The position numbers were made by a program, and so were the translations under genes. A stretch of 64,000 nucleotides of DNA from Planctomycetales bacterium (GTDB taxonomy: Bacteria > Planctomycetota > Planctomycetia > Planctomycetales > Planctomycetaceae): contig JAPLOA010000087.1 in the NCBI GenBank assembly GCA_026400835.1, forward strand, positions 124,001 to 188,000. The letters are read 5' to 3'. Shown one piece after another: positions 19,697 to 28,481 of the stretch. The notes under the pieces were generated by a model. The model did no database searches, was not told the origin of the DNA, and saw only the letters and a list, made by a program, of their open reading frames with translations. Each line of letters starts with the position of its first letter. Position 1 is the first letter of the stretch.

Positions 19697-20305
19697 ATGG
19701 GTCGTTACACAGGTCCAAAGGGACGCATCAATCGGCGTCTGGGAATGAATGTTTACGAGAACGCCGGAGCTATCAAAGCTGCGGAACGCAAAGAGTATCC
19801 TCCTGGGATGCACAAGCGCCGCAAGAAGGACACTATCTACGGTGCCGCTCTGACCGAGAAGCAGAAGATCAAATTCTACTACGGGCTCCGAGATCGACAG
19901 TTGTTCCGCTATTTCGATATCGCGAAGCGAACAGCGGGCAATACAGGATCGACACTGTTGATTCTGTGCGAACGACGTCTGGATAATGTTATCCGACGCG
20001 CCGGGTTTACGCTGACACGCCCACAGGCTCGTCAGGGTATCGTTCACCGCCATTTCCAGTTGAACGGCAAGACCGTCAACAAGCCGGGTATCATGGTCCG
20101 TCCGGGCGATGTTGTGACGATTCGCAATCGACCAAACATTCGCAAGCTGTACAACTTCATTGGCGAGTCTGCTCCAGCCGCAAGTGCGGAATGGCTGTCA
20201 GTCGACAAGGAATTGATGAAGTGCATCGTCACGACTCTTCCAACCATCGACGACGTTATGCTCAAGGTTGAAGTCGGCAAGGTTGTTGTATTCATGTCAC
20301 GCTAG
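19697..20305 (+). CDS. rpsD: 30S ribosomal protein S4
   Basis: S4 binds 16S rRNA and nucleates small-subunit assembly. The frame is open from 19424, but homology starts at the ATG at 19697 (MGRYTGPKGRINRRLGMNVY), giving 202 residues, the normal length. The S4 RNA-binding domain is visible from about residue 92 (RRLDNVIRRAGFTLTRPQAR, then HFQLNGKTVNKPG). The protein is of the type without the N-terminal zinc-binding cysteines. It stands alone, away from rpsK and rpoA. A strong intrinsic terminator follows at 20355-20389. Confidence 0.97.
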   Translation: MGRYTGPKGRINRRLGMNVYENAGAIKAAERKEYPPGMHKRRKKDTIYGAALTEKQKIKFYYGLRDRQLFRYFDIAKRTAGNTGSTLLILCERRLDNVIRRAGFTLTRPQARQGIVHRHFQLNGKTVNKPGIMVRPGDVVTIRNRPNIRKLYNFIGESAPAASAEWLSVDKELMKCIVTTLPTIDDVMLKVEVGKVVVFMSR

Positions 20306-20354
20306 TCGACTCTCCGACACAGTTCGAAAAGGGCTGCGTCAGAAGGTACAAATC

Positions 20355-20389
20355 AAAAGGGTCGAGGACTGGTTCCTCGGCCCTTTTTT
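20355..20389 (+). terminator. Intrinsic terminator after rpsD
   Basis: The sequence AAAAGGGTCGAGG, loop ACTGGTT, then CCTCGGCCC followed by six T forms a GC-rich hairpin with a U-tract, 50 bp after the rpsD stop. The A-run before the stem could also let it work on the opposite strand. Confidence 0.9.
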
Positions 20390-20420
20390 CGTTGGTACCG
20401 CAAGCGGGCTGATTGCAAAA

Positions 20421-20488
20421 TCGTTTAACGGCAAGCCGCAGGCGTCGTCGCTGGATTTCGCCTGCGTCTGCGGCTCGCCGTTAAACGA
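20421..20488. repeat. Interspersed palindrome, TTTAACGGCAAGCCGCAGGCG family, copy 1
   Basis: Arms TCGTTTAACGGCAAGCCGCA (from 20421) and GCGGCTCGCCGTTAAACGA (ending 20488) are nearly perfect inverted repeats of about 26 nt around a short centre. A second copy lies at 33117-33180 and a half copy at 19303-19321. Size, symmetry and placement in intergenic DNA suggest a mobilised palindromic element. The remaining bases to 20938 have no gene; promoters for the cytochrome cluster should lie there. Confidence 0.8.
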
Positions 20489-20938
20489 AAACACATAATG
20501 CGTAACCGTGTCAACGCCCTGCAGGGCCTCCACTGACAAAGGCCTTTTTCGAGGGCAACCAGCAAGTGCGGCGAGCCGGCAGAATCCACATCGTGCACTT
20601 GTGTGACAGCTCGTCACGCATTCAAAAAGGCTAATGTGCGAAGCGTGCGGCGATGTGTACATATGATGCCGGGCTCTGGAATTCTGATACGCCCTCGAAC
20701 GCCAGCTGTCGCTGATTTCTGCGGCTTTGAGCCATCAAATCTTCCCTGAGATGACGGCCGACTTGACTGAGGACTCCAGTTTCCGGGATTTCTTATCGTC
20801 ATATCAGTAGCAACTCCACGATTGGCACACTCGATGCTTTGTGTCGAGCGTTGTCTGATGGCAGTGAGAACTTTGAGGCAAACTTGAAGGCGTCATCGGA
20901 GTGCAAATACTCGTCTGTTGTGACAGGTCATGTAATCA

Positions 20939-21991
20939 ATGATTTCAGCACGCAACTTTTCTTGTCTCGGGATAGCAATTGTTTGCCTGGCTGGTTGTCA
21001 AAGGGCTGAGCCGGTTCAGTGGACCGCGAGTGCTCAGACGATGAAGCTGGCCCCGGAGATCGGTGATGCGGTGACCAAAGCGGTCGTCGAGAACGCCGGC
21101 ACCGCGCTTCGCCCCAGGCTTGTCAGTGAGAAGACACCGGACTTCAAAAGAGAATTGCATCTTAAGCTTGGTCAGGACGTATATCTCAAGCGATGCGTAC
21201 AGTGTCACGGCGTGAACGGCGATGGCAACGGTCCCGTCGCCGCCAGTATGTATCCTCGTCCTCGCGACTATACTCGCGGAATCTTCAAATTCACTTCAAC
21301 GCCTTACGGAACCAAGCCGCGGCGAGAAGACCTGATGGCAACGCTGGATCGTGGCGTTGTCGGGACATCAATGCCGAACTTTCGTTTGCTGCCAAAGCAG
21401 GAGATCGAAGCAGTTGTTGATTACGTCATCGTGCTGGCTCAGCGTGGTGAGATGGAATATCAGCTGGCCATCGAAGCCGAAGCGTCAGAAGAACTGGATC
21501 CGGAATACGTTCCTGAAGTTGTGGAAGTCGTGGGCACTCGCTGGGTTGATGCGACTCATTCGCTCACTCAACCACTGACGCCGGAACCTGAGCTGACTGA
21601 AGAGCGGATTGCTCTGGGGCGTGCTGCCTTCTTGTCGAAAGGCTGCAATAAGTGTCATGGTGACGACGGTCGTGGTCACACCAAAGACAACATCGGCAAG
21701 GATTCCTGGGGATTCTCAACGCGAGCTGCAGACCTGACATCCGGAATGCTGCATGGTGGCCAGGAACCGATCGACATTTATCGCCGCATTATGAATGGGA
21801 TCAATGGCACTCCAATGCCGGGATTCAAGAGTGCTCTTGAGAGCGAGCCGGAGACGATCTGGAATCTCGTCAGCTATGTGCTCAGCGTTTCTAATCGTCG
21901 GCGTGAGGGAACTGCAATTCCGGCCGGCTTGATGAAGCCTTACAACGATCCGGTGCCTGCCGAGGCTGCCGCTGCGGGTGCAGAAGAGTAG
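20939..21991 (+). CDS. Diheme cytochrome c lipoprotein of the cbb3 oxidase cluster
   Basis: A 350-residue protein with a lipoprotein-type leader (IAIVCLAGCQ, lipid Cys near residue 20). It has two class I heme c domains: CVQCHGVNGDGNGP near residue 87 with the Met ligand in GTSMPNF, and CNKCHGDDGRGH near 236 with the Met region GTPMPGFKSALE. It is first in a same-strand run leading to CcoN and CcoO. No CcoP gene is present; this protein supplies the two hemes CcoP normally carries, so I infer that it takes the electron-entry role of CcoP or donates electrons to the oxidase from the outer face of the membrane. The C-terminal tail is Ala/Glu rich. Confidence 0.85.
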   Translation: MISARNFSCLGIAIVCLAGCQRAEPVQWTASAQTMKLAPEIGDAVTKAVVENAGTALRPRLVSEKTPDFKRELHLKLGQDVYLKRCVQCHGVNGDGNGPVAASMYPRPRDYTRGIFKFTSTPYGTKPRREDLMATLDRGVVGTSMPNFRLLPKQEIEAVVDYVIVLAQRGEMEYQLAIEAEASEELDPEYVPEVVEVVGTRWVDATHSLTQPLTPEPELTEERIALGRAAFLSKGCNKCHGDDGRGHTKDNIGKDSWGFSTRAADLTSGMLHGGQEPIDIYRRIMNGINGTPMPGFKSALESEPETIWNLVSYVLSVSNRRREGTAIPAGLMKPYNDPVPAEAAAAGAEE

Positions 21992-22083
21992 TTCTCCGGG
22001 GTACTTCCAACGACGTGAACTGGAATCGCTCCGAATTCTGAATCTGAAATCTGAAGTTTGAAATCCCACAGGCGAGTTCACTT

Positions 22084-22743
22084 ATGGCTGACCAGAGTTT
22101 CATACAAGACAAGCAGAAAACACTGGACTCACTGAAGGCACAGGTGAAGTCGCTGGAGGCGGAATTGGCTGCAAGCGACACTCCACCCGATTGGAAGCCG
22201 CAAAGCTTTTACAGCATATACTACGTGACGGTTGGCTTCGTGCTGGGTGGTTTCGCCGCGATGGTGAGCTTGCTCTTCAATGTCATCGGCTCCACGGTGG
22301 CCGGCAAGTATCCGCTGGAAATCATTCGAGTGTATCTGACATTTCCTCTCGGGGAGAAAGCCTTGCCACTGGGAAGCCAGACCGGCGCGTCACCATTTGT
22401 GATTGATGACGGCCTGATACTCGCCCTTGGCTGTTGCCTCTACATCGGCACGGGCATGGTACTTGGCAGTTTGTTTCATGCCGTGATTGCTCGCTTTGCA
22501 GAAGACAAGTCGATGGCGGTCAAGCTGATCTGGGGCACCGCTCTGGGGATAGTTGTCTGGTTCGTCAATTACTACCTGATTCTATCGTGGTTGCAGCCGT
22601 CAATGTTTGGTGGCAACTGGATCACGGACGGAAAGTATCTTCCCTGGTGGGTCGCTCTGGCAACTCACATTGTCTTCGGATGGTCGATGGCTCTCATGGA
22701 GCCGTTCGGAGCCTACGTGCCTTACAAGCGGCCGACCGACTGA
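22084..22743 (+). CDS. Four-helix membrane protein of the cbb3 cluster
   Basis: A 219-residue protein of no family I recognise. A short N-terminal coiled coil (LDSLKAQVKSLEAELA, about 13-30) is followed by four predicted membrane helices at about 45-70, 108-132, 142-166 and 187-208 (for example YYVTVGFVLGGFAAMVSLLF and WGTALGIVVWFVNYYLILSW). It lies between the diheme cytochrome and ccoN with short gaps (92 and 80 bp), so co-transcription is likely. Function in oxidase assembly or quinone access is a guess from position only. Confidence 0.75.
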   Translation: MADQSFIQDKQKTLDSLKAQVKSLEAELAASDTPPDWKPQSFYSIYYVTVGFVLGGFAAMVSLLFNVIGSTVAGKYPLEIIRVYLTFPLGEKALPLGSQTGASPFVIDDGLILALGCCLYIGTGMVLGSLFHAVIARFAEDKSMAVKLIWGTALGIVVWFVNYYLILSWLQPSMFGGNWITDGKYLPWWVALATHIVFGWSMALMEPFGAYVPYKRPTD

Positions 22744-22823
22744 GTCGAGCGGCTTGCCATGTCCGGCTGAAGCCAGACCCGCTTAACAAAAGAATCAGCA
22801 ACCTTTCTTTCGAGCAATAACTG

Positions 22824-24206
22824 ATGGCGACGCTAACGATTCCGAAAACTCAAAGCGTGTATACTCATGAAGAGCTGGTTGACGAGAAAATCATCAAGTG
22901 GTACTTCGCGGCAGCTTTGACATTCCTGACGACATCAATGCTGGCGGGGCTGCTTGTTTCATTGCAGTTGATTCGGCACAACCCATTCGCCGGGATTGAG
23001 TTATTCTCACCGGGTCGCTGGCGAATGGTGCATACCAACGCCGTAGCCTATGGCTTTCTGGCCAATGGATTTCTGGGATGTCTGCACTGGGCGATTCCAC
23101 GCCTGACACTGCAGCCGGTTCTGGATCGCCGACTTTCGTGGTTCATCTTTGCGGCCTGGCAGGCCGTTGTTGGTGCCACCGCGGCTGGCATTCTGCTCGG
23201 AGAAGCTCAGGGGCTGGAATGGGGTGAGACACCTGTGTGGGTTGACCCCGTTGCTCAGCTTGGCTTGATGCTTGTCGCACTGAATTTTGGAACGCCAATC
23301 GCCCGCATGAAGGGACCGATGTACGTCACGCTGTGGTACTTCATGGCCGCATTCATCTGGACTCCTCTGACCTATGCGATGGGCAACTTTATTCCTGAAT
23401 ACTTCGTGTCAGGAACAAGTGCCGGAGCAGTCGGCGGGCTATTCATTCATGATCTCGTCGGTTTGTTCGTAACGCCGCTCGGCTGGGGGTTGATGTACTA
23501 CTTCGTGCCCATTCTGATCAAGAAGCCGATCTGGAGTCACGGATTGTCGCTGGTCGGATTCTGGGGGCTGGCATTCTTCTATCCTCTGCAGGGGATTCAC
23601 CACTTCCTGTACACACCGATCCCAATGTTCCTGCAATACGGTGCTGTTGTCTCTACGATCGCCGTGGAGCTGGTTGTGACAACTGTGATTATCAACTTCT
23701 TTGGATCGATCTGGGGCAACTGGAGCATCGTCCGAACCAATCTGCCTGTTCGATACTTCTACACCGGAATGGTCTTCTACTTCCTGACCTGCCTGCAGTG
23801 CTCTTTCCAGGTCACGCTGACCTTCCAGAAGATTATTCACTTCAGTGACTGGGTTGTGGGGCATGCTCACATGGTCATGTTCGGTGTATTTTCGATGTGG
23901 ATCATGGGAATGATGATCTACCTGTTCCCTCGTTTGCTGAAGCGGGAATGGGCCAGTCAGTCACTGCTCGAATGGCATTTCTGGCTCTCGACGGTCGGGC
24001 TGGCTGTAATGGCTGGTGACCTGATTCTGTTGGGATTGTTTCAGGGCTGGTCCTGGGCTGCTCTGGAACCCTGGGATGCATCGACGGAGTTCTCTGTGCC
24101 GTTCTGGGCTATTCGAGCGATCGCGGGCTTGGCGATGTTTGGCGGTTTGATTGCTCTCATCACCAATATCTTCAAGACCCTGAAAGCAGCATCAGCGAAC
24201 GCCTGA
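22824..24206 (+). CDS. ccoN: cbb3-type cytochrome c oxidase subunit I
   Basis: Catalytic subunit of the high-affinity heme-copper oxidase that reduces O2 to water. The 460 residues span about 12 membrane helices. Expected metal ligands are visible: His70 (RMVHTN, low-spin heme b), His209 (FIHDLVGLF) and His259/His260 (GIHHFLYT) for CuB, His347 and His349 (GHAHMV) for the hemes. Tyr253 in FFYPLQG aligns with the cross-linked active-site Tyr of C-family oxidases. The order ccoN then ccoO fits a standard cbb3 operon start. Confidence 0.95.
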   Translation: MATLTIPKTQSVYTHEELVDEKIIKWYFAAALTFLTTSMLAGLLVSLQLIRHNPFAGIELFSPGRWRMVHTNAVAYGFLANGFLGCLHWAIPRLTLQPVLDRRLSWFIFAAWQAVVGATAAGILLGEAQGLEWGETPVWVDPVAQLGLMLVALNFGTPIARMKGPMYVTLWYFMAAFIWTPLTYAMGNFIPEYFVSGTSAGAVGGLFIHDLVGLFVTPLGWGLMYYFVPILIKKPIWSHGLSLVGFWGLAFFYPLQGIHHFLYTPIPMFLQYGAVVSTIAVELVVTTVIINFFGSIWGNWSIVRTNLPVRYFYTGMVFYFLTCLQCSFQVTLTFQKIIHFSDWVVGHAHMVMFGVFSMWIMGMMIYLFPRLLKREWASQSLLEWHFWLSTVGLAVMAGDLILLGLFQGWSWAALEPWDASTEFSVPFWAIRAIAGLAMFGGLIALITNIFKTLKAASANA

Positions 24207-24346
24207 TAAAGCAGCCAACAGCGATTCAAATCCAGAATCGGCAATCTGCAATCAAGAATCACCATTCGATCCTCTCCGAAACGGCATGTCGCGTGTTTCG
24301 GTAATTTGCTAAATGACAACGGAAACCTGAGAACTGGTAACGAACC

Positions 24347-25249
24347 ATGTTTGAAAGCAAGTCGGGAATTTTTTACATCGCGGGCATCGGTTTCTTCGTG
24401 CTCGCATTCGTTTCAAACGCTCTTGTTCCGTGGTTGATGTACAATGACATCCCGGAAAAGACCGTTGCGGAACTGATCAATCCGAATCTGAGATATCAGT
24501 TCGAAGATCTGGCTCGACGGTATCCGGAAGCGTTCGAAGCCGCCTACGGCAAACCACCGGGTGGTGACGCCGAGCATGATGTGTGGTGGAATGAAAAGTG
24601 TGGCGATGCTCTGCGGGTCGGTCACAAAATCTACGTTGGTGAGGGCTGCTGGCATTGTCACAGTCAGTTCATTCGCCCGGTCTCTAACGAAGAGCAACGC
24701 TGGGGGCCGGTGTCACGATCAGCCGAGTATCAAAATGAGCTGCAACGGCCGGTGCTGTTTGGGACGCGTCGAGTTGGTCCGGACCTTTGCCGCGAAGGCG
24801 GCCGTCGCTCCAATGACTGGCATGCGGTCCATTTCTTTAAGCCGGACAGTCTGTCTCAGGAATCTCCGATGCCGGAGTATCCGTGGTTCTTCGACGGATC
24901 CGCAGATAAACCAAATGCCAAAGGTCTGGCGATTATGACCTACGTCCAATGGCTTGGGTCATGGCAGGAAAGTTATCCGTACTATGAAGCCTATGTCCAG
25001 TCAGCTCTGCCGAAACCTGAGTCGGTGGAAGCTGACGCAGAAGCGGCTGAGGGTGAAGAAGACGCAGCCGAAGAGGGCATGGCTGAAGACGCTGAGCCTG
25101 CTGTAGAGACACCTGCTGGCGATGCGGCACCGGCCGATGATATGCCAGCAAGTGATACACCTGCCGCTGAAGCCGCGCCTGCAGCAGAGACTCCTGCGGC
25201 TGAGGGGGCCGCTCCGGCTGAAGCCACTCCTACAGAAGCTCCCAAATAG
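24347..25249 (+). CDS. ccoO: cbb3-type cytochrome c oxidase subunit II (monoheme)
   Basis: Membrane-anchored monoheme cytochrome c that passes electrons to CcoN. One N-terminal helix (about 8-30, FYIAGIGFFVLAFVSNALVP) is followed by the heme site CWHCH at 101-105 in the family context GEGCWHCHSQFIRPV, then RWGPVSRSAEY and RVGPDLCREGGRRSNDWH. The final 75 residues (about 226-300) are a low-complexity Ala/Pro/Glu/Asp/Thr tail absent from typical CcoO, probably extending into the periplasm. It sits 140 bp after ccoN; a palindrome at 25278-25335 follows. Confidence 0.93.
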   Translation: MFESKSGIFYIAGIGFFVLAFVSNALVPWLMYNDIPEKTVAELINPNLRYQFEDLARRYPEAFEAAYGKPPGGDAEHDVWWNEKCGDALRVGHKIYVGEGCWHCHSQFIRPVSNEEQRWGPVSRSAEYQNELQRPVLFGTRRVGPDLCREGGRRSNDWHAVHFFKPDSLSQESPMPEYPWFFDGSADKPNAKGLAIMTYVQWLGSWQESYPYYEAYVQSALPKPESVEADAEAAEGEEDAAEEGMAEDAEPAVETPAGDAAPADDMPASDTPAAEAAPAAETPAAEGAAPAEATPTEAPK

Positions 25250-25277
25250 TTTAAGAACGTCTGACAAAACATGCGCA

Positions 25278-25335
25278 CGTAGCCGGATTCGTGAGAATTC
25301 GGAGCGGTTTCCGAGCTCTCACGAGCTCAGCTACG
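25278..25335. repeat. Interspersed palindrome with CGTAGC arms, possible terminator
   Basis: The arms CGTAGCCGGATTCGTGAGAA (from 25278) and CTCACGAGCTCAGCTACG (ending 25335) are inverted repeats of about 26 nt with few mismatches, followed by GTTTTTTGGG. It resembles the other dispersed palindromes of this window and, because of the T-run, may attenuate transcription between ccoO and the downstream genes. Confidence 0.7.
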
Positions 25336-25447
25336 GTTTTTTGGGTACTTCGAGTAACAGAACACAACAGTGATGACAACTCGGAGGGCTGACACCCTGC
25401 CGCTCGCCGGAATGGCGGTTGCCTGAATTGATGGAAAGAGTAGTCCG

Positions 25448-25732
25448 ATGAATCGATCTGGTGCATGGACAATTACGATTGTCTTCGGCGTGATCATTCT
25501 CATCCCAAGCCTTCTGGGTTTTGCCATGAAGTTTGGTGAGCTGATTACGTTGACGAAAAATGTCAGTGACAGCGGGGGCTTCGCAATCACGCCCGTGGTC
25601 AATTACCTGCTGGCCAGCCTGGGCTTCTTCTGCCTGCTGATGTGGGCCGCTCTGAACGGCATGTTCCGCGACCTGGAGCAGCCAAAATACAATATGCTCG
25701 AAAACGAACGGGAGCTGGATCGAAATGTCTGA
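25448..25732 (+). CDS. Small two-helix membrane protein of the cbb3 cluster
   Basis: A 94-residue protein with two predicted membrane helices (about 7-27, WTITIVFGVIILIPSLLGFA, and 47-70, ITPVVNYLLASLGFFCLLMW) and a charged C-terminus. It overlaps the next gene by 8 bp, so the two are translationally linked. I do not recognise the family. By size and position it may replace CcoQ or CcoH in oxidase assembly or stability. Confidence 0.75.
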   Translation: MNRSGAWTITIVFGVIILIPSLLGFAMKFGELITLTKNVSDSGGFAITPVVNYLLASLGFFCLLMWAALNGMFRDLEQPKYNMLENERELDRNV

Positions 25733-25919
25733 TACGAAAACTTCCGGTGGTCCCGAACAGACTACGCCGGAACAGGAACATATTTACCACTATTACCGCG
25801 GCAATGAGATTCCATGGTACATCCGAGTCATCTGGCTCGGGTTCTGGATCGGCACGGTCTACTACATCATCCGGTATTTCTTTCCGGCGATGCAGGTTGA
25901 ATTGGTTCTGCCCCCATGA
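25725..25919 (+). CDS. Small single-helix protein resembling the CcoP N-terminus
   Basis: A 64-residue protein with a hydrophilic head (EQEHIYHYYRGNEIPWYIR) and one membrane helix (VIWLGFWIGTVYYIIRYFF). The pattern of an acidic/aromatic head followed by (N/D)xxPxWW-like residues and one helix is that of the N-terminal anchor of CcoP, here ending without heme domains. It overlaps its upstream neighbour by 8 bp and ccoI by 4 bp (ATGA). Inferred role: CcoP-type anchor, or a CcoQ-like stabiliser, of the oxidase. Confidence 0.72.
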   Translation: MSDTKTSGGPEQTTPEQEHIYHYYRGNEIPWYIRVIWLGFWIGTVYYIIRYFFPAMQVELVLPP

Positions 25920-28462
25920 CAAAATCGTCCCTCGCAGTTGAAGATCCAAACCACTCAGCGGCACATGGCTCCCAGGAGCCTTTGTGCTGTATCTGGTGCG
26001 GTCTTCCTGTGGCCGGAGTTCGAACACCCCCACCGTCGCCGCGAGCCCTGAATGCGGCGCCTGTGGACGCTTCCGCCAGCGACGACGTCTATTGTTGCTT
26101 TGGCTGTCGGATGGCGCACACGATCACTCAGGAACGTGGTCGAGAAGGAGCGGTTCGCTGGACGATTGTTCGGCTGGGAATCGCCATCTTCTTTTCGATG
26201 AACCTCATGGCCTTCACCATGACCATGTGGTCCCTGGATGTCTACGACGTCCAGCGCGACCCGTTTCAGGTGCAGTTGTTTGAAGTCTTTCGCTGGCTCA
26301 GCATGATCTTCAGCTTGCCCGTGCTGGGTCTGCTGGGAATTCCACTGCTACAGAATGCCATTATCAGCTGGCGACAACGCCTTTTCTCGACTGACCTGCT
26401 GATTGCGACTGGTGTCGCGGCCGCATATGTGATCTCCGTGGTGAATGTGCTGCGAGGATCAGAAACGGTTTACTTCGAGGTCGGTGCGACTGTATTAGTC
26501 ATGGTCACGCTTGGCCGCTGGTTTGAAGCCACCGGAAAACATCGAGCCACCGAAGCGCTCGATCAGCTGGCCGCGTTGCTGCCGGAATCCGTCACGCGAA
26601 ATACGCCCGAAGGCTCCGAGCAAGTCCCCTGCACCAGGATCGCCGTCGGTGATCGCCTGGAGATTCGCCCCGGAGAACGCTTCCCTGTCGATGCGATCCT
26701 TGTTCAGGGACGCACGACGGTTGATGAGCAGGTCTTCACGGGGGAAAGTGTTCCCGTAGCTCGAGTCACCGGCGATCGTCTGCTGGGCGGCACCGTGAAT
26801 CTCGAGGGTAACGTAATCATCGAGGCGACCGCAGTCTTCAAAGCCGGCTCGTTCGGGCGTTTGTTGCAGCTTCTTCAGGAAGCTCGTCTGTCGCGAGGTC
26901 ATTACCAGCGACTGGCTGATCGAGTTTCCGCGTGGTTCTTTCCTCTGATCACGGGTGTCGCTGTTCTGACGTTGATCACCCATTGGTCGGCGGGAATTGG
27001 AGTCGCCATTCAAAATGCACTGAGCGTGCTTCTGATTGCCTGCCCTTGTGCACTTGGTCTCGCCACGCCGCTTGCCGTGTGGACCGCGCTAAGTACTGCT
27101 GCGAAACATCAGGTTCTGTTCCGCAGCGGAGAAGCGATCGAACGTCTGGCGATCGTCAAATCGATCTGCTTCGATAAGACCGGAACTCTGACCACAGGCA
27201 GTCCGCAGGTTCGACATCTTTGCGTGCTCGATGATCATGACTCACGAGACATCCTGCCGCTCTGTGCAGCTCTCGCGAAAACTTCGACACATCCGTTCTC
27301 GAAAGCTGTTGTCCAGTTCGTCGCAGAATGGCCCGCTTCCAATCGCGGGGCCTGTACGGCAACCGAAGTGCGTGAATGGAACAAGACGATCGATCTGCGA
27401 GATGTACGCTCAGTTCCCGGTGGTGGCGTTGAAGCTTTCAGCGCCAATGGAAAACAATTGCGATTGGGAAGCCTGGAGTTCGCAACGGCTTCAGGTGATA
27501 TCTCGCCTCGACTGCAACTCCGGATGGCTCATGCTCTGTCCATCGCTGATCAGGAAGCGGCTTCAGTGGTCGCCGTATCGGTTGCGGCTCGGCCAGTAAT
27601 TATGTTCCTGCTGACCGAAACAATGCGGCCGGAATCTTCTGAAACCGTAAAACGCTGCATAGAGCTGGATCTTCCGGTTACCGTTCTGACCGGCGATCGT
27701 GCGGCCAAGGCCGAACAATTGCGACGCAATCTGCTCGACTGTCATGAAGTCGGCTGCCAGTGCAGCGCCGAATGTGCGACAGAGAATTCTCACGAGCATG
27801 ATCATCATCACGAGATCGTGCCGGCACCGGCTCCTGCGTCTCGATTGAAAATTGAATGCGATCTGCGACCTGAGCAGAAAGTCCGTCATCTTCGTGAGAT
27901 TCGAGAACGCTGCTCGACAGTGGCCATGGTCGGCGATGGCATCAACGATGCTCCCGCACTGGCCGTAAGTGACGTCGGTATTGCGATGGGCTGCGGAGCG
28001 GATGTCTCTCGTGACTCGGCGCAGGTGTGTTTACTGAGCAATGATCTGAGCCGAATTCCCTGGGCCGTGCAGTTGGCGCGTCGCACCACGCGAGTCATCC
28101 GGCAGAATCTTTTCTGGGCGTTCAGCTACAACTTCGCCGGGGTTGTTCTGGCCGCCTTTGGATTGCTGAATCCCGCCGTGGCAGCTGGCCTGATGATTAT
28201 CAGCAGTCTACTGGTGATTACGAACTCACTGCGACTGATGGCCGATTCACCGGACTCGGCGGCTGAACAAGACCAACCAACAACAGGCCTCATTGCGGCT
28301 CGAATGGTGTCGAGTAACGCGTTTGAAAAAGACCCCACTGGCGAAACCACGGCCGAACCGCCGCGCAGTGCTTTTCTGCCGAGTCCTCATGCAAAATTGT
28401 TTGACCCGGATTCAGACGCAACTCTGCCCGGGTCTGTGACGACGAATCCCAACCAACTCTGA
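25916..28462 (+). CDS. ccoI: Copper-translocating P1B-type ATPase of the cbb3 cluster
   Basis: An 848-residue ATPase that, as CcoI/FixI, exports Cu(I) needed to build the CuB site of cbb3 oxidase. The N-terminus has a Cys-rich metal-binding region (Cys24, Cys25, Cys28; Cys60, Cys61, Cys64) in place of a classical GMxCxxC domain. Core motifs: TGES in the actuator domain, CPCALGLATP near 376 in the transport helix, DKTGTLT near 420 with the phosphorylated Asp, and GDGINDAPAL near 673. An unusual Cys/His-rich insert (about 609-640; CHEVGCQCSAEC, then HEHDHHHE) sits before the P-domain ending. The C-terminus is Pro/Ser-rich. The start overlaps the previous gene by 4 bp. Confidence 0.92.
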   Translation: MTKSSLAVEDPNHSAAHGSQEPLCCIWCGLPVAGVRTPPPSPRALNAAPVDASASDDVYCCFGCRMAHTITQERGREGAVRWTIVRLGIAIFFSMNLMAFTMTMWSLDVYDVQRDPFQVQLFEVFRWLSMIFSLPVLGLLGIPLLQNAIISWRQRLFSTDLLIATGVAAAYVISVVNVLRGSETVYFEVGATVLVMVTLGRWFEATGKHRATEALDQLAALLPESVTRNTPEGSEQVPCTRIAVGDRLEIRPGERFPVDAILVQGRTTVDEQVFTGESVPVARVTGDRLLGGTVNLEGNVIIEATAVFKAGSFGRLLQLLQEARLSRGHYQRLADRVSAWFFPLITGVAVLTLITHWSAGIGVAIQNALSVLLIACPCALGLATPLAVWTALSTAAKHQVLFRSGEAIERLAIVKSICFDKTGTLTTGSPQVRHLCVLDDHDSRDILPLCAALAKTSTHPFSKAVVQFVAEWPASNRGACTATEVREWNKTIDLRDVRSVPGGGVEAFSANGKQLRLGSLEFATASGDISPRLQLRMAHALSIADQEAASVVAVSVAARPVIMFLLTETMRPESSETVKRCIELDLPVTVLTGDRAAKAEQLRRNLLDCHEVGCQCSAECATENSHEHDHHHEIVPAPAPASRLKIECDLRPEQKVRHLREIRERCSTVAMVGDGINDAPALAVSDVGIAMGCGADVSRDSAQVCLLSNDLSRIPWAVQLARRTTRVIRQNLFWAFSYNFAGVVLAAFGLLNPAVAAGLMIISSLLVITNSLRLMADSPDSAAEQDQPTTGLIAARMVSSNAFEKDPTGETTAEPPRSAFLPSPHAKLFDPDSDATLPGSVTTNPNQL

Positions 28463-28481
28463 TTACGCAACCGATTCTACC

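Noticed and set aside
25370-25425. Possible further palindrome around CGGAGGGCTGACACCCTGCC
   Set aside because: Only one arm could be found, so it is not reported as a repeat.
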